A stretch of 64,000 bases of DNA from Bog-473 sp963737745 (GTDB taxonomy: Bacteria; Actinomycetota; Acidimicrobiia; Acidimicrobiales; RAAP-2). The stretch covers positions 620,001 through 684,000 of the forward strand of contig CAVTTR010000007.1 of assembly GCA_963737745.1 (NCBI GenBank), in the 5' to 3' direction. The translations under genes were made by a program, and so were the position numbers. The notes under the pieces are model-generated. The model searched no databases and was not told where the DNA came from. It worked only from the letters and a program-made list of their open reading frames with translations. Of the stretch, positions 51,345 through 59,905 are shown in pieces; the first letter of the stretch is position 1; each line of letters starts with the position of its first letter.

Positions 51345-52394
51345 CTAGCTGTCGATCGAGATGGGCATGTCGTCGGGGTCCAGCGCCGCTCCTTCTTCTG
51401 GAACCTCCTTCGGTGCCAAACACTCGCGAACCCGATCGTCGACCTCCGCCATGAGCTGCGGATTCTCAGAGAGAAACGTTTTGACGTTCTCTCGACCCTG
51501 ACCGAGCTGTTCGCCCTCGTACGTGAACCAGGCCCCCGACTTCTTGATGAAGCCGAGTTCGACGGCCACGTCGAGCAAAGAGCCCTCACGGCTGATGCCC
51601 TTGCCGTACATGATGTCGAATTCCGCTTGGCGGAACGGAGCGGAGCACTTGTTCTTCACGACCTTGACCCTGGTGCGGTTGCCAACCACTTCGGCTCCGT
51701 CTTTGATCGCTTCGACCCGCCTGATATCGAGGCGAATGGAGGCGTAGAACTTCAACGCGCGGCCACCGGGGGTGACCTCAGGCGAGCCGTACATCACTCC
51801 GATCTTTTCCCGCAATTGGTTGATGAAGATCGCAATGGTGCTGGACTTCGAAAGCGTCCCCGTCAACTTGCGGAGGGCCTGCGACATGAGACGGGCCTGC
51901 AATCCGACATGCGTGTCGCCCATTTCGCCCTCGATCTCGGCCCGCGGGGTCAATGCGGCCACCGAGTCGATCACCAAGATGTCAAGTGCACCGGAACGGA
52001 TCAGCATGTCCGCGATTTCGAGCGCCTGCTCTCCGGTATCGGGTTGCGAAATGAGGAGATCGTCCACGTTCACACCGATGGCTCGGGCATAGACGGGGTC
52101 CATGGCGTGCTCGGCATCGATGTACGCACAGATCCCTCCGTTACGCTGCGCCTCGGCCACCGAGTGCATGGCCAGCGTCGACTTTCCCGAGGACTCCGGC
52201 CCGTAGATCTCCACGATGCGCCCCCGGGGCAGGCCTCCGATGCCCAACGCCAGGTCGAGCGAGAGCGCTCCGGTCGGAATGGATTCGATGTTCATGCTCA
52301 GGTTGTCACCCATGCGCATGACGGAACCCTTCCCAAACTGCTTCTCTATTTGGCCCAACGCTGCTTCCAGCGCCTTTGTCCGCTCTTCGGCCAT
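51345..52394 (-). CDS. recA: Recombinase RecA
   Basis: A 349-residue RecA. Seen: ALGQIEKQFGKGSVMRMGD, Walker A GRIVEIYGPESSGKSTLAMH, CAYIDAEHAMDPVYA, Walker B DILVIDSVAALTPRAEIEG, L2 FINQLREKIGVMYGSPEVTP, RALKFYASIRLDIR, and an acidic tail (EEGAALDPDDMPISIDS). Mediates homologous pairing and LexA self-cleavage. No intein. No recX follows; the next gene is a methyltransferase. A consensus SOS box lies 145 bases upstream. Confidence 0.98.
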   Translation of the reverse strand: MAEERTKALEAALGQIEKQFGKGSVMRMGDNLSMNIESIPTGALSLDLALGIGGLPRGRIVEIYGPESSGKSTLAMHSVAEAQRNGGICAYIDAEHAMDPVYARAIGVNVDDLLISQPDTGEQALEIADMLIRSGALDILVIDSVAALTPRAEIEGEMGDTHVGLQARLMSQALRKLTGTLSKSSTIAIFINQLREKIGVMYGSPEVTPGGRALKFYASIRLDIRRVEAIKDGAEVVGNRTRVKVVKNKCSAPFRQAEFDIMYGKGISREGSLLDVAVELGFIKKSGAWFTYEGEQLGQGRENVKTFLSENPQLMAEVDDRVRECLAPKEVPEEGAALDPDDMPISIDS

Positions 52395-52538
52395 CTCTTC
52401 TCTCCCTCTTGTCCTATGTGGTGACTCGTATCGTCGGCCACTGAACCGCAGTCCTGTTGTGCCCTCGATCTACTGCTGTGACCCTACGGAGGGGGTGTGA
52501 CATCGCCCCGACCAGCTCTGCCTCCCGGTCCATAGTAA

Positions 52539-52552
52539 CGAACGTGTGTTCG
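52539..52552. promoter_or_regulatory. LexA SOS box upstream of recA
   Basis: CGAACGTGTGTTCG matches the CGAAC-N4-GTTCG LexA consensus of actinobacteria and Bacillus perfectly. On the recA strand it is followed at once by TTACTATG, whose TACTAT (52532-52537) is a plausible -10, so LexA would occlude RNA polymerase. A 145-base leader then separates it from the recA ATG. Confidence 0.9.
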
Positions 52553-52723
52553 CTATGCCAGGACCCTCACCGCGGAGGAACGGTCGCTCCTCTGAAGCAG
52601 ATGCTCCTCGAGTTGCCGCTCCGCATCCGACCGCACCTCATCCAACCCCACCTCCCGGTGGCGAGCGCGGATCCCCGTCGCCTTCCTCATTTCGGGGCCC
52701 CGCGACTCTGAAAGAGTGGAGTC

Positions 52724-53464
52724 ATGGCGCGAAGCCCCAGTTTCCTGTCGGGGAGTTGCGCCATCCTGGCTGCGGTCGCCGTGCTGTCCGCCTCTCTCCC
52801 CACCACCACATCTGCCGGTGCAGCCTCGAGTGCGCCAGCGCTGTACCACGAGGCTCTGGCGACCACGAAGGCGTGGAGGGTGCATTACGTCTCGACGAGC
52901 GACATCTCGAAGGTTCCCTTCTTTGAAAGTGGGGATGCCGGCCCCGCATCGGGCACGCAGACCATTCGCATCGGCCAGGGCACGACGCTCGACCGCGCCG
53001 CATTAATCGTCATCGGGGATCTCACCTATGTGAAGGGCAACCAACGGGCGATGGAGGACCTCACGGGCCTGTCATCGTCGGAAGCCGCGACTGCCATGGG
53101 TCAGTGGGTCTTGTTCTCGAGTAACAACCCGACGTTCTCTCAAGTGGTGGTCGGCGTTCGCTCACACGATGTTGCACAGGAAGTCGCACTGCAGGGTCCC
53201 ATCACTCTTGGCCCGTCGCGCACGTTGCAGGGTTATCGCGTCGACGCTCTGGAAGGGACGCAGAGCTTCAACGGTTCCAAGAAGATGAAAGCCGTGTTGT
53301 ATGTGCGCGCCTCCGGTCGGCATGTTCTCATCGAAGAGGACACAGTGAACACTCAGGGAAAGTCGAATGGGGCCGAGCACATCGTCTTCTCGAAGTGGGG
53401 CGAAGCTGTCAAGCCGAAGGCACCGCAAGCATCCATCACGCTCGGACCTGTCAATGCGACGTGA
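52724..53464 (+). CDS. Exported LppX/LprG-like protein, paralogue 1
   Basis: A 246-residue protein with signal peptide (FLSGSCAILAAVAVLSASLP, cleavage after SAGA-like ASS). Mature part: LYHEALATTKAWRVHYVSTS, DAGPASGTQTIRIG, RAALIVIGDLTYVKGNQRAM, LTGLSSSEAATAMGQWVLFS, GYRVDALEGTQ and AVLYVRASGRHVLIEEDT. The alternating strand pattern and domain size fit the LppX/LprAFG half-barrel. No lipobox Cys is obvious. It is a tandem paralogue of the next gene, about 100 bases apart. Confidence 0.72.
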   Translation: MARSPSFLSGSCAILAAVAVLSASLPTTTSAGAASSAPALYHEALATTKAWRVHYVSTSDISKVPFFESGDAGPASGTQTIRIGQGTTLDRAALIVIGDLTYVKGNQRAMEDLTGLSSSEAATAMGQWVLFSSNNPTFSQVVVGVRSHDVAQEVALQGPITLGPSRTLQGYRVDALEGTQSFNGSKKMKAVLYVRASGRHVLIEEDTVNTQGKSNGAEHIVFSKWGEAVKPKAPQASITLGPVNAT

Positions 53465-53558
53465 ACGGGCGCTGCGGGAGCCGACGGCCTGACGTCACGA
53501 AGGCGTGAGAGAATGGAGCGTCGAGCAGCCGCCGCCGCGGATGCCGGGAAGAGAGCAC

Positions 53559-54290
53559 ATGCGACGAAGTCATCAAACTCTTGGCGCGATTGTCGCGACC
53601 ATTTTCACCTCCGTGGTCGGTGCGACGACCGTGGTCAGCTGGGCCGGTGCGAGCAGCACGGCCAAATCGGAGTATCAAGCTGCGCTCAAGGCCGCCTCGG
53701 CGCAGAACGTCCACTACGTCTCGAAAGCGACCGAACAAGGCGTCGGTCTCAAAGTGGTGGGTGACACCGGAAAAACGTCAGGTACACAGGTAATCCAGGT
53801 CATAAATGGCTCGACGACCGAGAGCCTTTCGGTCATCCTTGTCGGAACTACTGGCTACGTACGAGGCAACGACGCCGGCTTGCAAAAGGCTCTTGGACTC
53901 ACGGCGTCGCAGTCATCCACCTACGCCAATAAGTGGCTGTCCTTTCCCACGAGCAACACCACGCTGTCCGAGCTGGTGAGCGGACTGCGTAACTCCAACG
54001 TTGCTTCGGAACTCGAGATGACCGGCCCCTACAAGTTCGGTTCGTCCACCACCATCAGCGGACAAGCCGTGCAGGCCATTGAGGGAACCGCCGCCACGTC
54101 GTCGGGAACGAAGGTTCCGATCATTCTCTATGTGAGCTCCGACGGGCGACCTGTGGAAGAGATCACCAATCCGAAGGCGAAATCGTCGTCCATCAAAGGC
54201 ACGGTGACCTTCTCGAACTGGGGTGAGGTCACGCACCCGAAAGCACCGGCCACATCGGTGCCGTTGGTGCCGCTCCTCCCGGCGTCCTGA
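53559..54290 (+). CDS. Exported LppX/LprG-like protein, paralogue 2
   Basis: A 243-residue protein with signal peptide (RRSHQTLGAIVATIFTSVVG, cleavage near WAGASS). It parallels the upstream protein block by block: EYQAALKAASAQNVHYVSKA, DTGKTSGTQVIQVI, SVILVGTTGYVRGNDAGLQK, LGLTASQSSTYANKWLSFPT, GQAVQAIEGTA, PIILYVSSDGRPVEEIT, and both end in a W-G-E-x-x-x-P-K-A-P segment. ATG 53559 is chosen since GGGAAGAG precedes it and the signal peptide follows. Ligand unknown; lipid or glycolipid binding is inferred from the fold resemblance. Confidence 0.72.
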   Translation: MRRSHQTLGAIVATIFTSVVGATTVVSWAGASSTAKSEYQAALKAASAQNVHYVSKATEQGVGLKVVGDTGKTSGTQVIQVINGSTTESLSVILVGTTGYVRGNDAGLQKALGLTASQSSTYANKWLSFPTSNTTLSELVSGLRNSNVASELEMTGPYKFGSSTTISGQAVQAIEGTAATSSGTKVPIILYVSSDGRPVEEITNPKAKSSSIKGTVTFSNWGEVTHPKAPATSVPLVPLLPAS

Positions 54291-54329
54291 GGAGCACACA
54301 AGGGCCTGTTCGCTTTCACATGCGGCGTG

Positions 54330-54587
54330 TCAACGAGCTGCGTCGAGTACGCCGCCCAGCCAGGGCACACATGATCGGGCGGCCGCCAATGCCGCCTCCT
54401 CCGACCCGTATTCTCGTCCCGAGAAATAGGCGATGGGCGTCCATGCTCCACCGTCTTCGGGATCTCGGCGGAACTCTTCAAAACCGAAGGTGCCGTCGGG
54501 CCGGAGGAAGATATCCACGCAACGGTCCGCGTTGGCGGTCGACGGGCTCGCGAGAACCCTCCAGGATTTGTCGAGTCGCGCTGACAT
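54330..54587 (-). CDS. Small conserved-looking hypothetical protein
   Basis: An 85-residue soluble protein: SWRVLASPSTANADRCVDIF, LRPDGTFGFEEFRRDPEDGG, AWTPIAYFSGREYGSEEAAL. The balanced composition and Trp/Tyr/Phe-rich pattern suggest a real protein rather than a chance frame. I do not recognise the family; it vaguely resembles small DUFs with a beta-sheet core. It lies downstream of the GT39 gene's terminator side and is convergent with the exported paralogue. Confidence 0.55.
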   Translation of the reverse strand: MSARLDKSWRVLASPSTANADRCVDIFLRPDGTFGFEEFRRDPEDGGAWTPIAYFSGREYGSEEAALAAARSCVPWLGGVLDAAR

Positions 54588-54677
54588 GCCCTCAGCGTAT
54601 TTCGGTCACACGACCTCGCCGATACTGCAGCTGAACTTCTTGCATCTTCGTCGTTGGCAATGCATGCGGCCGCTGCA

Positions 54678-56897
54678 CTAGCTCGATACAGATCCAGACG
54701 TCAGGTCGTACACGGTCGTGCCGCCCACCGACTTCGCCGTGAAGTGACTCTCGACCCAACTCGTGATCTTGCTCGCGTCGTCTCCGGTCCCCCCGCGGCC
54801 GAAGCCGCCGGCACCGCCCCCGGAGATGAAGTAGTGAATCTTTCCCTCTGCCACGTACTTCTCGAACTGGGCCAGTGTCGGCGCAGGATCGGTCCCGTTA
54901 AAACCGCCGATCGCCATCACCGGGTCGTCGCTCGCCAACTGGTAGCCGGCCGCCGAGTTCGAGTTCACGGTCGCCGCCACCCAGGTGTAGTGGCTGGCGT
55001 CGGCCTTGAGCAGCTTGGTAAGGGCCGAGTTGGAGGTACTGGCGTTGAGAAAACCACCGCCACCGCCGCCGGGGGCGAAACCACGGCGCGATGTCCCGCC
55101 GCCGGGGAATCCACCGACCGGAGCCGTCCCGCCGGTGCCCGTGCCGGTCCCGCCGAATCTCGGGAACCCACTGCCGGTCCCCGTACGCGTGCCCCCTCCA
55201 GTGCCACCGAAGGCCGGAAACCCACCACCGGTACCGGTGCGGACACGCCCGCCCGCAAACCCACGTCCGCCGCCTGGAAACCCACCGCCACCAAAGCCAC
55301 TTCCACCCGTAGGCGTCGGCGTGACCGAGGGGATAGCCCCCGAGTGCGGAGTGGATGCCGTGGCCACGGTGGAAAACAAGGGAGCGATAAGGGCGGCACT
55401 CAACCCGAGTCCGGCCACCAGGCCAGCCGCCAGCTTCGGAGTGTGGCGCAGCCATGGAAGAGCGAGGATGGCGAGTGCTCCGAGGATGCCAACCGTCAGG
55501 ACGAAGATGCGCAGGAAGGGGAACCACTCAGGCGTCCGGTCGAGCAGAACGAAGATCCAGACACAGGTAGAGAGAAGTCCGGCCGACAAGCACAGACGAC
55601 CCGGCCATCGGGATCGCCGCTGCCAGAGCGCCATCGTGCTGATGCCGACGAGTCCGGCCAGAGGCGGCCCCAGGGCCACGGTGTAATACGGGTGGATGAT
55701 GCCCTGACCCAAGCTGATAGTCAGTCCGATGCCGACCAGGGCGCCCCCCCAGAGCAAGAGAGCGGCTCGCTCGCGATCGGTCCGGCGGGCTCGAATAGTG
55801 AATACCAAGAGGGCGGCCCCCATCAGCAGTGCCCCGGGGAGCAGCCACGATGCCATATCGCCGAAGCTCGAATTGAACAGTCGGGTCAGCCCTGTGGGCC
55901 CCCACTGGCCGGCGCTGCCCGTGCCGCCACCCCCGACGACGCTGCCCGATTCACTTCCGGTGAGACGCCCGAAGCCGTTGTAGCCGAAAATCAGGTTCAG
56001 AATGCTGTTGCCCTGTGACCCTCCGATATAAGGCCGATCAGCGGCCGGGGTCAATGCAACTGCGGCGACCCACCAACCAGCCGCCACGAGCGTGGACAGA
56101 CCCAATACCACTACCTGCCAGACTCGGCGCCACCACCCGGTGGGCGCAGCCAGGAGATAGACGATGGCCAGAGCGGGGAGGATGAGGAAGGCCTGCAACA
56201 TTTTGGTGAGGAAACCGAATCCGACCAGGGTGCCGGCCAGCACCAACCATGTGGTCTGTGCCTTCTCGAGACCACGCACCAGGGCATACATCGAACCGGT
56301 GAGGAGAAGCGCTAAAAGTGCGTCGGGGTTATTGAAGCGGAACATCATGGCTGCGACGGGAGTCAACGCCAGAACGACACCGGCCAAGAGGCCCGCCTGG
56401 GCCGTGAACCATCGCCGCACCGTGAGATAGACCAGGCCGACCGTCGCCACACCTTCAAGTGCCTGGGGCACGAGAATGCTCCAGGAATTCACGCCGAAGA
56501 TCCGTGCGGAGATCTCCATCACCCACAGTGATGCCGGAGGCTTGTCCACGGTGATGAAGTTCGAAGAGTCCGATGACCCGAAAAAGAATGCTTTCCAGCT
56601 TTTGGTGCCAGCCTGCACCGCGGCCGAGTAGAAGGAGTTCGCCCAACCCGAGGCGCCCAGGTCCCACAAGTAGAGGATCGCCGTCAGAGCCAGGAGAGTG
56701 AGGAGCGCCGGGCGCACCCATGCCGCATCAGTTTCGCGACCCCGGACGAAGCGGGCCAGCCTGCCCCGACGAGCCGGCGCAGAGCCACCGGGAGGAGCAG
56801 CCACATTTCGGGGTGCTGGCAGCGCCATCTCGCCCGCCGGCGGATCGAGGAGTCCGACGCCCGTACTCTCCGACGGGGACGGGGTCAAGATTGTCAT
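54678..56897 (-). CDS. GT39-family (ArnT/PMT-like) membrane glycosyltransferase with Gly-rich linker
   Basis: A 739-residue polytopic membrane protein. Seen: ILYLWDLGASGWANSFYSAA, the catalytic-loop region FITVDKPPASLWVMEISARI, and a series of TM helices (VALVYLTVRR, LALTPVAAMMFRFNNPDALL, YLLAAPTGWWRRVWQVVV, LISLGQGIIHPYYTVALGP). Then a long Gly/Thr/Phe-rich linker about residues 530-620 (GSGFGGGGFPGGGRGFAGGR and similar), and a soluble C-terminal domain: HYTWVAATVNSNSAAGYQLA, DPVMAIGGFNGTDPAPTLAQ, FISGGG. YkcB-like proteins of this class use polyprenyl-phosphate sugars. It overlaps the GT2-GtrA gene by 4 bases, so the two act together, probably to make and use a lipid-linked sugar. Confidence 0.88.
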   Translation of the reverse strand: MTILTPSPSESTGVGLLDPPAGEMALPAPRNVAAPPGGSAPARRGRLARFVRGRETDAAWVRPALLTLLALTAILYLWDLGASGWANSFYSAAVQAGTKSWKAFFFGSSDSSNFITVDKPPASLWVMEISARIFGVNSWSILVPQALEGVATVGLVYLTVRRWFTAQAGLLAGVVLALTPVAAMMFRFNNPDALLALLLTGSMYALVRGLEKAQTTWLVLAGTLVGFGFLTKMLQAFLILPALAIVYLLAAPTGWWRRVWQVVVLGLSTLVAAGWWVAAVALTPAADRPYIGGSQGNSILNLIFGYNGFGRLTGSESGSVVGGGGTGSAGQWGPTGLTRLFNSSFGDMASWLLPGALLMGAALLVFTIRARRTDRERAALLLWGGALVGIGLTISLGQGIIHPYYTVALGPPLAGLVGISTMALWQRRSRWPGRLCLSAGLLSTCVWIFVLLDRTPEWFPFLRIFVLTVGILGALAILALPWLRHTPKLAAGLVAGLGLSAALIAPLFSTVATASTPHSGAIPSVTPTPTGGSGFGGGGFPGGGRGFAGGRVRTGTGGGFPAFGGTGGGTRTGTGSGFPRFGGTGTGTGGTAPVGGFPGGGTSRRGFAPGGGGGGFLNASTSNSALTKLLKADASHYTWVAATVNSNSAAGYQLASDDPVMAIGGFNGTDPAPTLAQFEKYVAEGKIHYFISGGGAGGFGRGGTGDDASKITSWVESHFTAKSVGGTTVYDLTSGSVSS

Positions 56898-58114
56898 GAA
56901 GCCTCCGCTATGTGCGTCGAGGTGAGCGGCCCGGGTCTGAAAACCCAGGCGCGCAGGATGGCAAAACGAAGAAACGAAGCGGCCGCATTGGCCAGGGTTA
57001 CGGCTACCAGTGCGACGGCGAGCGAGTTCGCCGCGATCGCCTGCGCCGCCAGAAGAGCCAGCGTCGTGAGACCCAGGCTTATCGCCAAGAGACCGGTAGC
57101 CACTCCCACGAGACGACCCTTGAGAGAAGATCCGTGCATGTTGCGGGACAACTCTCGATGCACCGCCGTGTTGAAGAACGTACAGATCGCCAACGCCAAC
57201 GCGTTGGCGCCGAGCGTCCCTACCACCGGTCGCCAGGCGATGAAGAGGAAGAGATATCCCAAAGTGCTGATCGCTCCCACCCCGGCGAAGCGCAGAAGCT
57301 GGTCCGCCGCCACCTGATTGGGTGAGGAGACGAAGGACATCGCGTTCTGACGTGCCAGTCGCCGGGCCGGGCCATGCGAAATTCGCCAGACACCGCGCAG
57401 GTCGTGCAGCGCCGTGCTCACTATCTGCACCCGACTGTCGGGGTCATCGACCCAGTCGACCGGGACCTCACCGATGCGCAGCCCGAGTCGCTGCGCTGTC
57501 ACCAAGAGCTCGGTATCGAAGAACCACTCGTCGTCTTTGATCAAGGGAAGGAGCTGCAGGGCTGCTTCACGCCGCAACGCCTTGAAGCCACACTGGGCGT
57601 CGCTGAACCGACCACGCACGGACACCTTGAGCAAGAGGTTGTAGGCCCGCGAGATGAGCTCGCGCTTGGGGCCTCGGATGACGTGCGATCCACGCGCCAG
57701 CCGGGTGCCGATCGCCACATCTTGTTGCCCCGAAAGGAGGGGAGCCACCAGAGGAAGCAAGGCCGAAAGTGAAGTGGAGAGATCGACATCCATGTAGGCG
57801 ACAACGGGCGCCGTGCTGGCCATCCAGGCCGTCCGTAGCGCGTACCCGCGCCCCTTACGGGGCAGATGGACCGCGGCCACCCCTGGGGTAGTTGTCGCAA
57901 GCTCCTTGGCCAAGGCGAACGTGTCGTCGGTACTGGCGTTGTCAACCACGGTCACCTGGGCCCGGAAAGGGAACGAGGAGTCCAGGAAGTGGCGCAGCTC
58001 GGTGATGCGCTCGGCCAGGTGCGGAGCCTCGTTGTAGACCGGGACGACAATCTCAACATCGAGGGGGATCTGGCGCGGGCTGGAATCAGCTTGGGGAGGA
58101 GCCAGGACTGTCAT
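56894..58114 (-). CDS. GT2-GtrA fusion (polyprenyl-phosphate glycosyltransferase/flippase-like)
   Basis: A 406-residue fusion. Residues about 15-235 are a GT2 domain: VEIVVPVYNEAPHLAERITE, VTVVDNASTDDTFALAKELA, RKGRGYALRTAWMASTA, VAYMDVDLSTSLSALLPLV (D-x-D), and SDAQCGFKALRREAALQLLP. Residues about 265-400 are a GtrA-type four-TM domain (LLRFAGVGAISTLGYLFLFI to LRFAILRAWVFRPG). Enzymes of this type make polyprenyl-phosphate-linked sugars and may flip them across the membrane. The 4-base overlap with the GT39 gene fits a donor-synthesis and transfer pair. ATG 58114 is chosen as the conserved start. Confidence 0.92.
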   Translation of the reverse strand: MTVLAPPQADSSPRQIPLDVEIVVPVYNEAPHLAERITELRHFLDSSFPFRAQVTVVDNASTDDTFALAKELATTTPGVAAVHLPRKGRGYALRTAWMASTAPVVAYMDVDLSTSLSALLPLVAPLLSGQQDVAIGTRLARGSHVIRGPKRELISRAYNLLLKVSVRGRFSDAQCGFKALRREAALQLLPLIKDDEWFFDTELLVTAQRLGLRIGEVPVDWVDDPDSRVQIVSTALHDLRGVWRISHGPARRLARQNAMSFVSSPNQVAADQLLRFAGVGAISTLGYLFLFIAWRPVVGTLGANALALAICTFFNTAVHRELSRNMHGSSLKGRLVGVATGLLAISLGLTTLALLAAQAIAANSLAVALVAVTLANAAASFLRFAILRAWVFRPGPLTSTHIAEAS

Positions 58115-58201
58115 GCGGAAATCATGTCGCCCCGTTTTCACCGGTCCGTGGGGATCCGCTGTGTGTCTGATGTGAATGCTGGGCCACGAAAGCCCCCGCA
58201 T

Positions 58202-59905
58202 TCAGGCCCGTTGCACCGTCTCGCCGGTCTCTCCGGCGATGTCCGATGGCTCCCCGGTGCTCTTCGCACTCGCAAGTGCGTCGCTTCGGCCGTTTTCGCT
58301 CAGTATGCGCGCCGGTCGGAGGGCTCCGTTCCCGCCGTCTTCGGAGGTCGCGCTTCCCTCGTGCACCTCGTCCGGTCCACCCGTTTCGCTCACCTCGGTC
58401 ACGACGGGCAGGCGGACCGTGACCGTCATTCCCTCACCGGGCGCCGACGTGGCGGACACCGTGCCGCCGTGCGCCGTCACGATGGCCGACACGATGGACA
58501 AGCCCAATCCACTGCCACCGTGGCTACGAGCCCGCGATGCGTCGGCCCGGTAGAAGCGCTCGAACACGCGTGCCGCCTCATTTGTCGGCATGCCCGGTCC
58601 GTTGTCGTGCACCACAATTTCGGCCATGTCGCCCTGCTGATCGACGCGCACCGTGGCGTTGGTACCCGGAGGCGTGTGAGCGCGCACGTTGGCCAACAGG
58701 TTGTCGATCACTTGGCGCAGGCGCACCGGGTCGCCCATGACCTCGACTGGGCGCAAGGCAGCAAATTGCACGGGCCACTGCGGCCCCACCGTCCCAGCCG
58801 TGTGCACCGCCTCGGCTCCGAGACTGACCAGTTCGGTCGGGACGATCTGCAGCGGGAGGCCCTCGTCGAAGCGCGCCAACATCAACAGGTCGTTGACCAG
58901 ACGCTCCATGCGAGCCGTTTCGGTGCGAATACCAGTGAAGACGCGTGGCAGATCATCGGCATGCTGCGCTGCACCGCGCTCGAAGAGCTCGGCGTAGGCC
59001 GATACGGCGGCAATGGGTGTACGCAATTCGTGCGAGGCGTCGGCGACGAACTGTCGCAAGTGTTGATCGGATTCCTTGAGGCGTGCCTCGGAGGCCACCC
59101 GTGCCGAAAACGCGGCTTCTATCCGCTCGAGCATGACATTCAAGGCGCGCGCCAACCGGCCGACTTCGGTGGCCCCGTCCGCGCCGGGAACGCGCTGGTC
59201 GAGATTGCCCGCCGCGATGGAGTCGGCGGTGCGCTCCACATCTTCGAGGGGACGCAAGCCAAGACGGACCAGCCACCACCCACCAGCAAGGGCGAGCACC
59301 AACGCGGCGGCGGTCACCGCAAGCTCGGTGAGGAGCAGTGTGTGAAGGGTGCTGGTTTGATCACCGATGGGAATAGCCACCACGAGTTGGTCACCGGCCG
59401 CCAAGGTGACGGTCGGCGTGCTCCCCGACACCATCACGCGGAAGTCCGGACCGCCCGATTCCTTGGAGCTCGTCGTGAAGTACGTCGCCATCGTTCCGTT
59501 GGACTGTCTGGTGAGCCCGGTGATATGGCTCGGCAGCGTTGGGCTGTAGGCGTGGTTGTTCACATATGCCGGGCAACTCAGACCAGCGACAACGTTTCCG
59601 TCTTTGGTCCGCACTTCGGCGTATTCAATGCCGTTGGCCACGGCGTGGCCCACCGATGGTCCCGTTGATGTAGGCGGCGCGTCGCTGCCCGTTCCTTCAT
59701 AGGGTCCATTTCCTGCCCTACCGAAGCACGAGACGGCGCCGGTCAGCCTGTTCTGGACGATCGGGACGTGATTCGCCACCAAGTTCTGGTCGACCTGGTT
59801 GTAGAGAGACGTGCGCAGAGCCGAATAGGTGGCGAAGTCCGCCACCACCAATGCGATCAGTGCTATCGCTCCCACCGCCACCAAGAGTCGGAGGCGCAGG
59901 GACAC
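58202..59905 (-). CDS. Sensor histidine kinase
   Basis: A 567-residue kinase. TM1 (LRLLVAVGAIALIALVVADF), an external sensor of about 140 residues with two cysteines, TM2 (LLLTELAVTAAALVLALAGG), a HAMP domain (GLRPLEDVERTADSIAAGNL), then DHp phospho-acceptor FVADASHELRTPIAAVSAYA, N-box VRLRQVIDNLLANVRAHTPP, G1 VVHDNGPGMP and G2 SHGGSGLGLSIVSAIVTAHG. It resembles the mycobacterial TrcS/TcrY-like class. It starts immediately before the response regulator's stop, so they are a two-gene operon. The C-terminal 60 residues are a charged low-complexity tail. Confidence 0.95.
   Translation of the reverse strand: MSLRLRLLVAVGAIALIALVVADFATYSALRTSLYNQVDQNLVANHVPIVQNRLTGAVSCFGRAGNGPYEGTGSDAPPTSTGPSVGHAVANGIEYAEVRTKDGNVVAGLSCPAYVNNHAYSPTLPSHITGLTRQSNGTMATYFTTSSKESGGPDFRVMVSGSTPTVTLAAGDQLVVAIPIGDQTSTLHTLLLTELAVTAAALVLALAGGWWLVRLGLRPLEDVERTADSIAAGNLDQRVPGADGATEVGRLARALNVMLERIEAAFSARVASEARLKESDQHLRQFVADASHELRTPIAAVSAYAELFERGAAQHADDLPRVFTGIRTETARMERLVNDLLMLARFDEGLPLQIVPTELVSLGAEAVHTAGTVGPQWPVQFAALRPVEVMGDPVRLRQVIDNLLANVRAHTPPGTNATVRVDQQGDMAEIVVHDNGPGMPTNEAARVFERFYRADASRARSHGGSGLGLSIVSAIVTAHGGTVSATSAPGEGMTVTVRLPVVTEVSETGGPDEVHEGSATSEDGGNGALRPARILSENGRSDALASAKSTGEPSDIAGETGETVQRA

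Noticed and set aside
54654..56018. 454-residue open frame on the plus strand opposite the GT39 gene
   Set aside because: It is the antisense of the Gly/Thr-rich and membrane coding region, has no recognisable domain and a biased Pro/Arg/Gly/Ser composition. The minus-strand gene has clear family motifs.
57866..59668. 600-residue plus-strand open frame opposite the histidine kinase
   Set aside because: A high-GC shadow frame: composition is His/Arg/Gly-rich with no motif, while the minus strand encodes an intact kinase.
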